The notes below the pieces were generated by a model. It made no database searches, was not told the origin of the DNA, and saw only the letters and a program-made list of their open reading frames with translations. Position numbers and translations under genes: made by a program. Below, piece by piece: positions 1 to 11,915 of a DNA stretch of 64,000 nucleotides. Where the stretch lies: positions 186,001 to 250,000 of the forward strand of contig KL647328.1 in NCBI GenBank assembly GCA_000727475.1, given 5' to 3'. The stretch comes from Sarcocystis neurona. Its lineage: Eukaryota; Apicomplexa; Conoidasida; Eucoccidiorida; Sarcocystidae. Position 1 is the stretch's first letter, and every line of letters starts with the position of its first letter.

Positions 1-512
1 GTGGACGAGGTTGAATCTGCGAACAGGGGCTGATATTTCTGCGTGCTTCGTATACAATGATATGGATCAGTCGATCCGTGTCAAATTTGGTATCCGTACG
101 TGTGTGCGTCTACTCACGCATCCATCTAAATCGCGGCAGGTGTCCTTTTCGCAGGTGGGGGAGTCGCTTGTGTTGCTTTCTTAGTTTTAAGCACGTGCAG
201 CAGCCGACCAATAGTTTACCTCGACAGGCGTAAAAGGTGAATTTCGAACACGTATAGCAGCGTATACATTTTGTATCTGGTCCAGTCTATCTCCTTGTAG
301 TTGTGAACAGGGAGGATCCTGCGAGCCGCTCTCCCTTCACGGAAGTGGTTCATGCGAAATTCGATGAAAGCAGCTCTACATTCTTACTAAATATCTCTTG
401 CGCTCTATTTTCTCTTGTGAACTTGAGTCGGACTTTTCCACGTCAGTGTTTTCCTGCGAGACTACATCTTCTCTGTATCAGGTTTTGTTGTGTATGCTGC
501 CGTACAGACGAG

Positions 513-1355
513 ATGGCAACGCCGCACTACTATTCCCTGTCGAATACTCCACCTCCGTCCTTCCTTGTCAAGTGTCCCTCACGACACACACCTTCAGCGG
601 CCGTCTCCTTCAGCAGGGCGTCAGACTTTCACTATGCGACGTGGGGACTGCCGCACTCCAAGTCACCGCGCGCTCTTTTTTCCTCAGCTTTTAAACTGCC
701 GTTCTGTACTCCTTTGCGCTCTTCTCTGTCGTCTTCTCCACCTGCCATTCCTCCTTCTTACGCCTCTTCTCACTCGTGTGTAGGCTCTTCCTCCAAGTCC
801 TCCACCACTCAGTCGCATCTTAGTTCTCACCTGACTTGTACCGGCTTTGGAAGTGCACACAGTCGACTGAGACCCTTTACCCTTTTAGAAACATCTGCAG
901 AAGCCGTGACGGCTTCATCCGCTGGTGCAGTTGACGACGGTGGTCTGCTGACAATATGGTCAACGTCGGGTGAGCGTCGGCAGTGCCATCACGCTGTGAG
1001 CAGAAAAGCACCCAAGCCAGCTTGGGTATGCTCTACATCATTAGTAGCGAGAACACCTACTCCGTGGGCAACAGCCGGGGTACCTTTGGATCAAAGGGTA
1101 GCCGCAACCAACCGAGAATCCCTCGGTGCGCCGTTCACAAAGGAAGGTTACTGTTCTAGAAACAAGATCCTGACCTGTTCTGCCCAGTTTGAAGAGGAAA
1201 AGAGCACGGCGGAGGTTGTGCAAGAGTTGCGCACCCTACGGCGTGCAAAGCAGCTGTGGCAGTCCGCACTTTGCTCTTACGGCAGCCTTCCCGTCCACCA
1301 CCTACAGGACTGTGTCGACCCATACTTTTTGCAAGGCAGCAATCGCTCAGTCATG
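513..1355 (+). CDS. Putative 5' exon of an unidentified protein (281 codons)
   Basis: An ATG at 513 opens a 281-codon frame that ends exactly at a good donor (ATG|GTAAGC at 1356), phase 0. The first 110 residues or so are rich in Ser, Pro, His and Ala with almost no acidic residues, as in an N-terminal targeting or disordered region. The last 50 (roughly 1200-1350) turn mixed and helical, including EVVQELRTLRRAKQLWQS and PVHHLQDCVDPYFLQ, and look like folded protein. The downstream exon is not settled; frames near 1430-1610 (for example WEGLFEKDYQRQ around 1555-1590) are candidates but their phases do not all match. The open frame extends upstream to 303, but the ATG at 513 is the most reasonable start. 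No family recognised. A function in an organelle would be a guess. Confidence 0.4.
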
Positions 1356-2511
1356 GTAAGCCAATGAGACAATGAGCCGAACTCCGAAGCAGAATGTAAT
1401 TTTATCATGGAAAGCGGGCAGAGAGGGAGCAGCTGGAGGCGGGGGCGGTAGCAGGCCCCAGAGATACGAGAAGATGAACAGAAAGCTACGGTTTCACACG
1501 AAACTAGTGATAAACATTGAAAACGCTGCACAGGGCCACCGCACGCCAGATTGGGAGGGACTGTTTGAAAAGGACTACCAACGTCAGGTTATCAGGCTTC
1601 GGTTTCTCCTGGAAGTCATCACTTAATTGCACTCACTGCGAGTACAAAACGCTCTGTGGGAGGCTTTCAATCTGTCACTGTGAACACGAATGGGCTCGGT
1701 GGCGTGGAGGCCTGCCGCGCGTAAAGAAAAATTCACGTTTGCTAGAAGTATCAGGTTTGCACTCAAGTATTTTACACAGTTTTCAGTGCTGATTCTGCCG
1801 GTGTATGTATCGACAGTTTGCTAGGGCACACGCCGGTGCACCCCGGTACTACGCCTGGTATTGCTGTGGCCTGTGTCACCTTCTTTGCAGGCCGTTGCTT
1901 CCTCGTCGCAGTTCCCAGCAAACGCCCAGTCCTGCGATCAAGAGTCGATATTTTGTGCCGTGGGAAATCGTTGCCAGCCAGAGAATAAGACACGTACGAA
2001 AGATTATCGATGGCCCCGAGTCGGTGCGTCTTTTCTCTCCGTTTCTCTCCACTGCGCTGGAAATGACAGTTTGGAAGAACATCAACGGCGACTGCGTCAG
2101 CAGAATGTGGATAGTGACCAGACAATGGCGAAGCTTCTGCCGGTGTCACAGTCCTCTCCCCATAGCACAAATCTTAGCCTGTCGACGTAGAGGAGCATAG
2201 GTCGCCCAGCATCCGTACACCCGCACCTCGGGGAACGTATTACGTCGACTACAACACATAGGAACTCTCGAGAAAACTCTACAACTCAAGTCAGAAGACA
2301 GAACGCAGTTGAAGCCGTTCACGAACGGCACGCGCTAGTTACTGCGTCTGAGAGTCGCCAAACCGAGAAGCGACAGCAATGTGCTTGTGCCGTAGCAACA
2401 CGCGAAGTCTGCACAAGTCATAGGCGGTGGGACCTCTTGCCGATGAACTGGACGTTGAACACCGTGTGGACGTATGTGCTGCCGTTGTTGCTTATACTGC
2501 TGCTGGAACAG
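1356..2511. other. No settled gene; possible short exons
   Basis: This stretch follows the donor at 1356. It holds two short frames that could be exons of the upstream gene (after CAG at about 1459 and 1555). A second open stretch near 1805-2190 on the + strand looks like chance. Nothing here is strong enough to call. Confidence 0.25.
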
Positions 2512-2906
2512 GAAGAGGGCCTGCAGTGCAAGTATACGTGCACTCTGTAGTGGGAATTCTCTCGTCAGACGCGATGTGGCCAAACAGATGTGGTGAAACA
2601 GATCGTCGATACTACGTTGAGGTGCTTGTAAAGCAAGAGAAGAAACAAAACAGTAATCTATGGAAGTCTGCAGATGTCAGTCGCGAACGTAGGGATACTC
2701 TAGTATCCAGACGACTGCGCCGCAGTCGCAGTCGCTGGACGGCTACGGAAGCAGCAGAAGTGCCGGATGCTGAACAACACCCTGGCATTCCAGAAAGGGA
2801 CATCTGGGAGAAAATTGGACAGACAGCTCGATTAAAAGCGGCACACGGTGTGGTAACTTTCGAGGAAAAGATCAGTGCAGAGACAGTTCCATTCGACAAC
2901 AGTGAA
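2512..2906 (+). CDS. Putative internal exon of an unidentified protein
   Basis: The frame lies between an acceptor-like CAG at 2509-2511 and a strong donor (GAA|GTAAGT at 2907). It is 395 nt, entering in phase 1 and leaving in phase 0. The second half is charged and compositionally like coding sequence, with RRDTLVSRRLRRSRSRW, an acidic/Pro patch, then PERDIWEKIGQTARLKAAHG and VVTFEEKISAETVPF. The first half (cysteine- and valine-rich) is less convincing, so the true acceptor may lie further in. No family recognised; partner exons were not found. Confidence 0.35.
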
Positions 2907-5900
2907 GTAAGTCATGCCTGCACCAAGCATGTGTGACACAATATTCATCTCACAGAAGGTGGCAGTACTATGAAGCTCGAAGTCGCCTACCTACTTGCGC
3001 CGGTAGCCACGCCATGCCGAACACATATGAGTCCGAGTGCAGTTGTGCAGGTATATGTTCTTAGGCAAAAAGGAGAGAACACCTGCAGATGATATATGCA
3101 CATGTGAACATCTCCGTCTCGCTGGAAGCTGGTCGGAAGATGCGCACACACTCGTATACACGTTTGTGGAGAGCGGGAGCTAGCGATTCCCACGAGTACT
3201 TGCGCACCGGTATCAATTTCAGGATCACACGGACGTGTTTGTACGCGCAGTGGACGTATGCCCGTGCCCTAGTACTTTGTCAAATGCATTCCTTTGTAAT
3301 TACATGTGGACGGACACCTCCACTGTCCTGTCGGTAGATGTTGCAGGTGGAAGAGATACAAATATTTTAGCATGCAAATCTCATACAGCGCTACATAGCT
3401 AAACCACACACTAAGACTTTTCATCTTCAAAAAGCTTCGCTGCAACGTGGCGCCCTTTCGCTGCTCCTACTGCGGATTTTAAATGGCTTTCAGGCGAGGG
3501 AGGGCAAATTGCGCGTCCTTTATCATGACGTTACCGGGGAAAACAACTTTTCCCGCGTCCTGGGCGAGGTTTCGTTTTTTTTCGAGTAAGAACAACAGTC
3601 AATGAGAGACCGGGTCCGGATCCTCGTATTCGTTGTGTGGACCATGGCGCTGGGCAGGCGTCCGGGGGCATGCAAACGTATATGCACAGTTCCACGCAAG
3701 CACAACTTTCTTTAATTAACAGCTGCTACTTCGATGAATGAAGTCCGATCATTATTTGTGATGCAGCACGCTATGGAGTACCATCACCACTGTTTGCAGG
3801 GGGCGACATGAACAGCGAAAGTGCGATCACTACCTCCGAAGTTTGTGACTTCAAAGTCCTTCAACAGACCTATGCGTCACACACTACAAAAATTCTACTG
3901 TTTTAATTGACGCATCCTAGGTTGAATCACGAGTTCCCGCAAGACGATGGTGCACAGGCGAACGCTGTTCTTGTCGCGAAAGCGCTTTGTCAGACTCTGC
4001 ACCTCAGTAAACGGCCTGCAAGGGATACGGGGCCGTCAGGGGGAAAGGGTGGCTTTTGTAACAAGCGCAGAAGCACCGCACACCCGCCCGCGCACTGCTG
4101 TGCCAGTTTCGCAGCAGAACTGCACAGTAGCATCGCTCACACGATCTACCCGCGTACTGGGATGCCCCTTTTGCAGCAGAGCTGTGTTACCTCTGCAGTT
4201 CGCATTCCCTTTGCGCAGGAGCACATCCTTCGTCATCACGGCATGTAACTATTACGTTTTAGGGGCATGTCTTCTCATTCGCACGATCCCGAAATCCGTT
4301 GTCCTCTTTTGTTCCACAGTCCTCTCACGCCAGTACCCGGGCACCTCTAGAACTAAAGCTGCTCTCGCTGCATCTTCTTTAACAAACGCTCTTACGCGCA
4401 CTCCATATTACACCAGGCAGAAATGCTCTTTCGGAGCTACAGTTTTGTAAGTTAAGCGTGCCCAGGGCACACACGCTGCCGGAGGCCAGGGTTCCGATCT
4501 ATAGAGATGTGCTATCCCCACGCAAATCGTTGCTGGAAGGTTCGTATGGCGTCGTGGCCATGTCTGTGTTCACTGGCTCTTACACGGGTGCGCTTGCGGA
4601 AATCCTTGCTGCAGAGAATCACTGGCGAGGAGTCTGCACGAGCGAATCTTAAAAATTCCAGCGACTGCAGATCCAGAGGACAATTTGTTCTTCCCCAGCA
4701 TTTTCTTCTGTGCGCAAACGCGCTCATAATCGACTGGTTTCCTGGACTGGTCACATGGTGACATCGGAATAAGGGCTCTCCTTGGTGGCGTGTTTCAGCG
4801 TCAGCTGTTCTCGTGAATGCGGCCGTCTACCATTGGCCATATGCTGTATCAGGTGCCTCTAAGAAAAGATGATTTTGGTGTGTACCCAATTCCACCTTGT
4901 GTGGCAGATGATGAGCGTGTCCTTGTTAACACATGCCGAGGCGGGCCTTCCCATCTCTTCTGATGTGCTATCGTATACGATGTGAATCGTTGCATGGTCG
5001 GTCTGTCAGTTCAGCTGTTTTCAGCGTCAGTTTCTGTCGTTTTGTGGGTTTCGCAACATTGGCGGGGGCAGCTGAACGACAGGTCAGGCAGGAAGGCGTG
5101 AGGGCCTTGAAGGGCTCAGAAGTTCCACGCGTGAAAACTTTCCTGTCTTTGCTGGGTTGCCGGCGTACGGGTGCGCGGAGAAACCAAGTGAGAAATGCGT
5201 TAGCCCCGCTAAACAAACACGATTATGTGTTTGCATTTCAAAGAAATAGACATACTGAAGACACCGATAAACTTCTGGCACTTCTGAACAGATACACCTC
5301 TCTCCGCTCTAAAAGAGCGGGTGTCAAATAGACTCTGATGCAGGGCATGCGTGTGCGCACAGGACGAAAAAGTGAATTTTCCTGATACAGTGCAGCGCTA
5401 AAACGTCTTAATGCAGATCCTTCAGGTTAAAAGTAACGTTTCTGAGGTTACAAGCAAGGCAAAATGACTTCGAAGAGTATTGTCAACTTGCTTTTCTGCC
5501 ATATCGTGTTCTTACGTGCTACACGCGTGCATTCGTACGTAACAATTTTAGCGTGTCCGGGAAACGATTCGGACTAAAAACCGATGATACTTCGTGAATA
5601 CATATCTGTCAGTTTTGTCGCGTCGATTCGAAGAGTACGCTTACGCGTAGATGATGTGCACAGTGTGCCATCTCGTGAGTCAATGGAACTACCGTGTTCC
5701 CGAGTTCATCACAGCATTTCGCACCAAAAGCAGGTCTCTGTGATAGAGGACCGCGTACAAGCTCCGCTCAAGTGGATGGTGTCCAATTGCTGTGCGTGTC
5801 AAGGGTGTGAACAGACGGAGAACGAAGCTCCGAGTTGCAGTGTTCATACGAGAATGCGTTTCTAGTTTTCATACTGAAGTCCGACGTCCCCTGACCCCCA

Positions 5901-6727
5901 TCTATTCAACCCTTAGAAGCTGGTGGTATTCTACTTCACCGGGCTACCGATGCCCAGCCCGTACAAGCTAGCGATACATGAGCAAGTCAACCTGTGGGTA
6001 CTGTCCACGACTACCTCACAACAGCAACTTACCTGTATATGGACGTACGAGGTAACGGCTACTGCCGGCAACATTTACATCCAGTTCCCCACCCTAATGT
6101 GTACAGATGTGTACAAATATTGGTACGCATATATATATATAAATATACGTATACGCATACCTAGCTTCGTCGTGTATGGACGTCATAAATCTATGCGCAG
6201 CTAGTAACCGAGCGCCCCCCACCGCTCCCTTACCTTCCCTTCTCCTCAGTGCCGGCAGCAGCCCATTTTCTTCCCCAAGCAAGTTAACGAAAGCTTACGT
6301 CCCACGAATATGCCAGTTTAGCTCGTCTCTAGAGGGTCATAATTCAGTTGCTGTCCCATCCCAGTGAATTCCCACTTACGGGGTCGTCGTGCGCAAGTGG
6401 CTTCGATGGGGCGGTTAAGCACCTCCCCGGGGTTTGTTCCAGAGCCGTCGCGGCGCTGTGACGAGGAGTACCTCAAAGTGTTTTAACGAATCGGATCCAG
6501 CAAAAGTCACACATATGGCACTGGCACTACGCAGTGGCTCTATTTTAGCACTACTGGACTTGTACTTCCGTGGGTGGAAGCACTGCGTTTGGACTACACG
6601 CCTTTGTAGAGTGTAGTGGTACGTGTACTAGCGTCCGCGATTGAGTTCTGTTGGAAGATGACCAAGGAAGTATGACTCTAAAGCCATGCACATGTGCTCT
6701 ACATATCCTGGTGCCGTTATTTTTCAG
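2907..6727. other. Long stretch without a supported gene
   Basis: No open frame here combines plausible codon use with matched splice sites. Short + strand frames at about 3950-4450 and 4933-5331 are open but unremarkable. From about 5900 to 6180 the sequence becomes alternating purine-pyrimidine with a short (AT)n run near 6128-6141. It is probably intergenic or intronic. Confidence 0.4.
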
Positions 6728-6811
6728 TATCTGGAGGATCTCTGCGCCGCGACCGTCTGCGACGAGTTCGCCAACGCGAAGGTGAAAAAAGTGTGGTCCG
6801 CAGACTTCTAA
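6728..6811 (+). CDS. Putative last exon (27 residues) of an unidentified protein
   Basis: A pyrimidine-rich acceptor (TTATTTTTCAG) precedes an 84-nt frame ending in TAA at 6809-6811. The encoded tail starts YLEDLCAATVCDEFANAK and ends VKKVWSADF. Its amphipathic, mixed composition and exact fit between acceptor and stop make it look like a genuine C-terminal exon. The upstream exons were not found; a similarly styled acceptor and short frame lie near 6442-6486. The family is not recognised. Confidence 0.35.
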   Translation, partial: YLEDLCAATVCDEFANAKVKKVWSADF

Positions 6812-8290
6812 CACGTAACGTGAGTATGATTTTCATCCACGTAGGTCACGTGGGTATTTTTTTTCTTGAGACGGCCCTTTCCAGGCGAATTTCCTCGGCG
6901 TGCAAGGGCGTCTGTCGCGGCAACGTATACGTCACTTGCGCGCCGCTTTCATTCGCGGCAGTGCGAAAGTGGTGTGTCGCTAGCCGTGCTGCTTTTGTGC
7001 TAGACAAGGCTCTACGCCGTGCGCAACTGCATGGCGGAAACGGATAGCATTCTGGTTCTATACCGCTGAAATTCAGTCGAATTAGGTGGACTGTATATAG
7101 GAGGCGGCCCTTTCAATCTACACACTTCTTCAGTGAACGTCGTCACCCCCTACAGCAGTTCCCCCCTTGCGATAGGCTGTGTGGTGACTCTTAGATTCGT
7201 GGTTCTGTCTCATTTTCATTCACGCATGTCAGGACGACAGAGCGGGCAACACACCAGCCGTGTACTTAATCGCTCCTTCGAGTGAATTCAGCACAGTTCC
7301 GCACTCATCCTACATTATCCGGACGGAATTACGTTCCCATAGACCCACCACTTCTCCGACGTCTCCTCACATCCGTTCGTGCTTCTTTGCATTTTCCCCG
7401 CCACCCGTGCTAGGGCGACTTTCACGACAGCCACTCGAAGTACAGATTTTTCCTCCCCCCGTTGAGCACTGGCTAAACGGTTCCGATATGTGATAGCTCT
7501 CACATTGAGAATGTGTCGCATTTAAAGGGGTCGTATGTGAACGAGAGAGCAGGCAGTTTGTCTCCAGACTGTTCCTCCTTTCTTCGTCTCTGGCATTTGC
7601 TCTCGCTGTGTCGATATTTTGGTCCCTGCAGCGGTTCTATCGTCGGCAGGCTGATCATGTGCCGTGCGTGAGCCGGGAACTCTTACACGTACTGCACTGA
7701 TGAATGATGCTAGTCTGTTCTCGTTCCACATAGTCACCTCGGTTTTGCCTCGATGGGGTCCTCTCGCTGCGACAGCTTCTGCAGTAGCTGCTGTGACTGC
7801 TACTATCGTTGAGCCTTCTCCCGGATCTTCAGGCGCCGATGCTGCCTGATACGTTTTCACCACCCCTCGCCGGTTTGCCTGCGGCTGCAGCTGGTGCAGA
7901 CACCGGTGATATCCCTAGCGAGAGGCAAATATTGGCAGCGGCGCGAATATGTGCAAGTTCGGGGTAAAAAGTGGACAGGTAGTGGTGTAGCAGAACGACA
8001 ATCCGGAGAAACAGCAACAGAGGAGCCGGGTGCTTCGTCATCCTTCCCAGGGTCAGCGCAAACGAGGGGACACGTACACAGCAGCGGGCTGTAGGTCTCG
8101 TGGGGCGGGCCGCCTGTAGGACAAACGCGACGTTCGCAGCAGCAGAGTTCAATGAAGACTGCAGGCATAGGGGCAAACCCACTCTGAAACAAAGTGAAAC
8201 AAGCAGAAAGGACAGAACAGGGGGAGAAGGCAAGCAGTGGTGCTATAGAAAACTCAGGTGGGAGTGAGGAATATAGAAATACTTGCACAT

Positions 8291-9955
8291 ATGGAGGGAA
8301 CATCTACAGCGTATACATTCACAAGTGAAAAGGGAGCCGAAGAGGTGGCATTCACACAGAACAGCGCAGCAGGAAGCGATCGGGGGGGATTGGCGGGCTC
8401 AGCAGCGGCCAAAAGTAGAGAGATAGCCGTAGCAGCAATTGCGAGTATTCTTAGTCGTCAGCTGAAAGAGGTGCCACACGTAGCAGCTGCGCGTGCAAAC
8501 TCATTCCAGGCTTCGCAGGCAGCTGCTGGTGAGCCGGTGGGGGGTTCACCACAGCAACAACAGCAAGAGCACGAGCAGCGACAGCATCCTAGCTATAAAA
8601 TACAACAAACGGAATGGAGCAAATCAGTTTCATCGGCCATCAAAAACGCTGTAGAGCCAGTAAGGAATGAGGCCTATGCAACGCCTGAGGCAGCAGAACA
8701 AGCAGCAGCAGCGGGCAGGCGGGGAGCGGAAGGTTTCATCGACAATGGTTTCGGCCGCGACAAAGAGCAGCAGAAGCAGCCTACGGAAGGGAGAGAAAGC
8801 AGCTCTGCAGCAACGGGAGTCCTTGCTGCACTGTGCACGCTGCTGGCAATGTTTCTGGTAGGAGCTCTTGTGTGGGTGCAGGTGCGAGAGATGTTGCAGC
8901 TGGGAAGGAGCAGCAAGCAAAAGGCGCGCACCACACAGGAAGAAGCGAAACGGAGCAGAAGCACCAGTAGAGATAACGGTGGCCGCGCGAGAAAGGCGTG
9001 CGGCTGGGGTCAGTGGCGGCACGGTCATGAAAAAGCTGTGCAGTTTCAAAAAGGAGTGCGCGGGGGCAGCAACAGGACAGTTTCTGGAGATGGACGTCGA
9101 GAGGATGCCGCTCTGGGAAGATTCTGCCCTGCTAGCGAAGAGTGCAACAGCAGCTTAGCACCGCGGGCGGGGACATATGCACCCCAGCAACATGTGAAAG
9201 CTGAGGTGGGGGTGCTGCACCAACAGGGGGAGGATGAACGGGGAGACTACGGCGCAGAGGAGTTTCACCAAGAACAAAACAGTGCGGACGCAGGGAGAGA
9301 ACTGGAAAAAGCTCGAAGCGAAGACTCGAGGCAGGAGCTGCAACAACGACGGGTACACAGGGAGATTCCAAGGCCCGACGACGCCGACGATGAACCCACG
9401 AAGATTCCTCGCAGCAGCGACGAATGTGAAAGTTTCGGGTTGCAGCAGTCCGAGGCCAACGAAGGGACAAAGGGGCACAACAATAGGGATCGAGTTGCTC
9501 GGAGGCGCCACAGCAGCGGAAATCAACGCAGCTCCAAAGAACAACAACGGCAGCCCCCGTACTGCGGAAAAAGTTACGGTGAAGGACCTAATGCGCATCC
9601 GACAGCCAGCGACACGTCCCACCCCCGGAAGGTGTGCGAGTGCAACAGGATTTCCGACAGCACCAACGTCAGCCACAGCCTGCCGGCTGCGTGGAGGGAT
9701 GCAGCCGGTGTTCGCGAGGAAGACAGCTTTCCCTATTCGTCTTCCTCCTCAGCTGAAGAAGAGGACCCGGATTCAGTCAGTACCACCCAACAGGGGGACC
9801 ACTTTTGTTCCATGTTTGCTGAAGATTCTACGCGAACAGACTCGACTTGTGAGCCTGCGTTGATACGTGACGCACGTTTGAGTTACGCATATATATATAT
9901 ATATACATATGCGTGCGTATATGTATGTATATATACACATGTAAGTACACGGTGA
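8291..9955 (+). CDS. Low-complexity single-pass membrane protein (large exon)
   Basis: From the ATG at 8291 the frame is open for about 554 codons to the TGA at 9953-9955. The first 180 residues are Ala/Gln/Ser/Glu-rich with short homopolymers (five Gln in a row near 8555). A clean hydrophobic segment encoded at about 8812-8880 (LAALCTLLAMFLVGALVWV) is followed by a basic, Arg/Lys-rich stretch, as expected for one transmembrane helix with a charged cytosolic side. The remaining 350 residues are hydrophilic, Arg/Glu/Ser/Asn-rich and probably disordered. The final 25 residues are read from an AT/GT microsatellite (YAYIYIYTYACVYVC), so the real exon may stop earlier, for example at a GTGAGC donor near 9850. 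Ala/Gln-rich tracts of this kind are common in coccidian proteins. No homologous family recognised. Confidence 0.5.
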   Translation: MEGTSTAYTFTSEKGAEEVAFTQNSAAGSDRGGLAGSAAAKSREIAVAAIASILSRQLKEVPHVAAARANSFQASQAAAGEPVGGSPQQQQQEHEQRQHPSYKIQQTEWSKSVSSAIKNAVEPVRNEAYATPEAAEQAAAAGRRGAEGFIDNGFGRDKEQQKQPTEGRESSSAATGVLAALCTLLAMFLVGALVWVQVREMLQLGRSSKQKARTTQEEAKRSRSTSRDNGGRARKACGWGQWRHGHEKAVQFQKGVRGGSNRTVSGDGRREDAALGRFCPASEECNSSLAPRAGTYAPQQHVKAEVGVLHQQGEDERGDYGAEEFHQEQNSADAGRELEKARSEDSRQELQQRRVHREIPRPDDADDEPTKIPRSSDECESFGLQQSEANEGTKGHNNRDRVARRRHSSGNQRSSKEQQRQPPYCGKSYGEGPNAHPTASDTSHPRKVCECNRISDSTNVSHSLPAAWRDAAGVREEDSFPYSSSSSAEEEDPDSVSTTQQGDHFCSMFAEDSTRTDSTCEPALIRDARLSYAYIYIYTYACVYVCIYTHVSTR

Positions 9956-11471
9956 ATGCTGGAAGTTCTAGTTGACACGTGGTCTGTAACAGGACGTAAA
10001 TGCTACGGATTTGTGGACACCAAGGAAGAGAAGATAAGGATGAGCACCTCGCTACAACAGAAGCAACAGACAGGTCTGATGAGGAAGTAACGATGAAAGG
10101 GATAATGATGTTATGCGAGGGAGGCAGAAGATGGGTGCCACACATCGTTCAGTCGGGGGTGCCATCCGTAGAGTATAAGCATGATGTCAGTGTGGTACCA
10201 TTGTGCTTGCGGAAGAAGGAACCTCTCGCTCTGTGCCCAGCAGATATTGCTGCATTTCGGTGTATCAGTAGGTAAATGTGTGTTCCTATAATCATGCGTG
10301 GACACGCGGGGTGCATGCGGCATTTGTGGGGGCCACTGCACACAAGCTGCCGTGAGGGCTTTGTGTATGCGTGCTGTACATCGTGCAGAGTGAAATGTAC
10401 ACGTTAACATGTATTCACACGTGTATGTAGCGGTTCCATACAAACACAGTAGTGCACTACTTTGTGTGCCTGGGTAGAATACCGTAGATACACAGAGAGA
10501 TAGAGAAAGAACAGTGTTGTTGCAAAATCGATGATCTGGCAGCCCGTCGTGCACGAAATAGAGACTACACGTATTTTTCGCTGAATGCACTTGCTTACAT
10601 TCACACATATGTATGAACTAGATACATGTGTGTCTATAGATACATTTGTAGACACACAGTAGGAGTATGTACACATGTATGTTTTGAAGGTTGTAATATT
10701 TGTAGCATACACGTTTGGGCAGTTGCCCGCTCCTTCCAAAAGAATGTGTACCTAGAAGGAGATCTCCACCGTCCATTGCTCCTTGCGTGCTGTCTCTTAA
10801 GAGGACTCCTGCAAATGTGTGGTGAGGGCCTCAAATTGCACACGGCTTACCTGGCAGCCTGTACCACTGTGCATATGTACGTAATTGTCAGACTCCTTTG
10901 ATGCCGAACGGACGTGTGAGACGGCGTACCGCGGCCGTGTGGGGACGCCTCCAACATTCTAGAGCACCGACGAAATGCAAAGATACGTTTGAGTGCATGC
11001 AGAGCATTGCTGGAAACTACAATGAATATAGTTGTATTAGATGTGCCGTTTGGACAAAGCACAGATGCACTTGGTACTTTCCTCGCTGTAACTTTCGTGC
11101 GCCCAACCACGTGCCGGGCTATACATGTGTATTCTACAAATCCACGTGAGTGTGTGCCCGCGTGTGTCATTTTGTTCCTGCTCCTGTCTCCCTTATATGG
11201 GGCCAGGCGATTTGCTGGTGTGTCCGTATTTTTGAACGTATTTTCTCGTTGATAGGAAATCTGCAAAGAAGGGAAGGGCAGATGAGTATCTGCAGGTATG
11301 ATGCGTGTGATAACTCACTCACGACTGTTGTCAAGGCGCGGCCGTTAAAAATATTTATCTGTATGTGCAGATCTGCAGCTGTAATCGCGTGTGGACGTCG
11401 TCTGTTTATCTTCAGGGTTCTCCAGCCAGGTGAGACCATTTAAGCCTTCAGCAGCAGTGGTGTCTCTACAG
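9956..11471. other. Likely intron or intergenic DNA; one open patch near 10,000-10,190
   Basis: A + strand frame at about 10,024-10,187 (acidic, containing TTEATDRSDEEVTMKGIMM) could be an exon, but I could not match its phase to the exon upstream. The rest is alternating purine-pyrimidine sequence with repeated ACATGTA/TGTGTA words (10,590-10,690) and no supported gene. Confidence 0.3.
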
Positions 11472-11915
11472 AACGAATACGAGGAAAAGTGCCGGGATCT
11501 GTTCACGCGCCTGGGAGAGGTGGTAGCAGAAGACCCCGTAAAGCCTCAGATTTTTGAAGCAGTAGAGGAGAAGGCAGGTGAACGAGAAGAAGCTGCAGGA
11601 GCTGCAGAAGGAAGACCGGTGAAGAACAACAGCAACACTGATACGTATCGTTTTGACAGGCCAGCACTGTTGAGCGAAGAAGCAGTGACAGAGGCCGAAC
11701 AGCTGCTAACCCTCCTGGAAGAAATGTTTGCAGATATAAGAAGAGATTTCAGAGATGACCAGCCTGGTAACGTCACCTGCATGATTAGGTGCTGCAACGG
11801 ACTGCTGGAGAAGGACGGCCTCATGGTGCTGAGCAGGTGCACGAAAGTCCCACGACTCATGCAGAAGGCGCAGAGTGTCGTTGAAACCGTTGTTCCCTGC
11901 ATTTGGTCTTCGTAG
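11472..11915 (+). CDS. Putative last exon of an unidentified helical protein (147 residues)
   Basis: A pyrimidine-rich acceptor (GGTGTCTCTACAG at 11,459-11,471) opens a 148-codon frame ending in TAG at 11,913. The segment begins NEYEEKCRDLFTRLGEVVAE, has a Glu/Ala-rich linker, and then a second helical block containing EQLLTLLEEMFADIRRDFRD, NVTCMIRCCNGLLEK and KAQSVVETVVPCIW. Composition and predicted helicity are those of a folded protein, unlike neighbouring frames. Earlier splice points (after TTATCTTCAG at about 11,415) would extend it by some 20 codons. Upstream exons are unknown; the membrane-protein exon at 8.3-9.9 kb is on the same strand, but linkage is unproven. Family not recognised. 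Confidence 0.5.
   Translation, partial: NEYEEKCRDLFTRLGEVVAEDPVKPQIFEAVEEKAGEREEAAGAAEGRPVKNNSNTDTYRFDRPALLSEEAVTEAEQLLTLLEEMFADIRRDFRDDQPGNVTCMIRCCNGLLEKDGLMVLSRCTKVPRLMQKAQSVVETVVPCIWSS

Noticed and set aside
8630..9676. - strand frames of 96-173 codons
   Set aside because: They are antisense to the membrane-protein exon, with Leu/Ser/Phe-rich composition created by the purine-rich coding strand.
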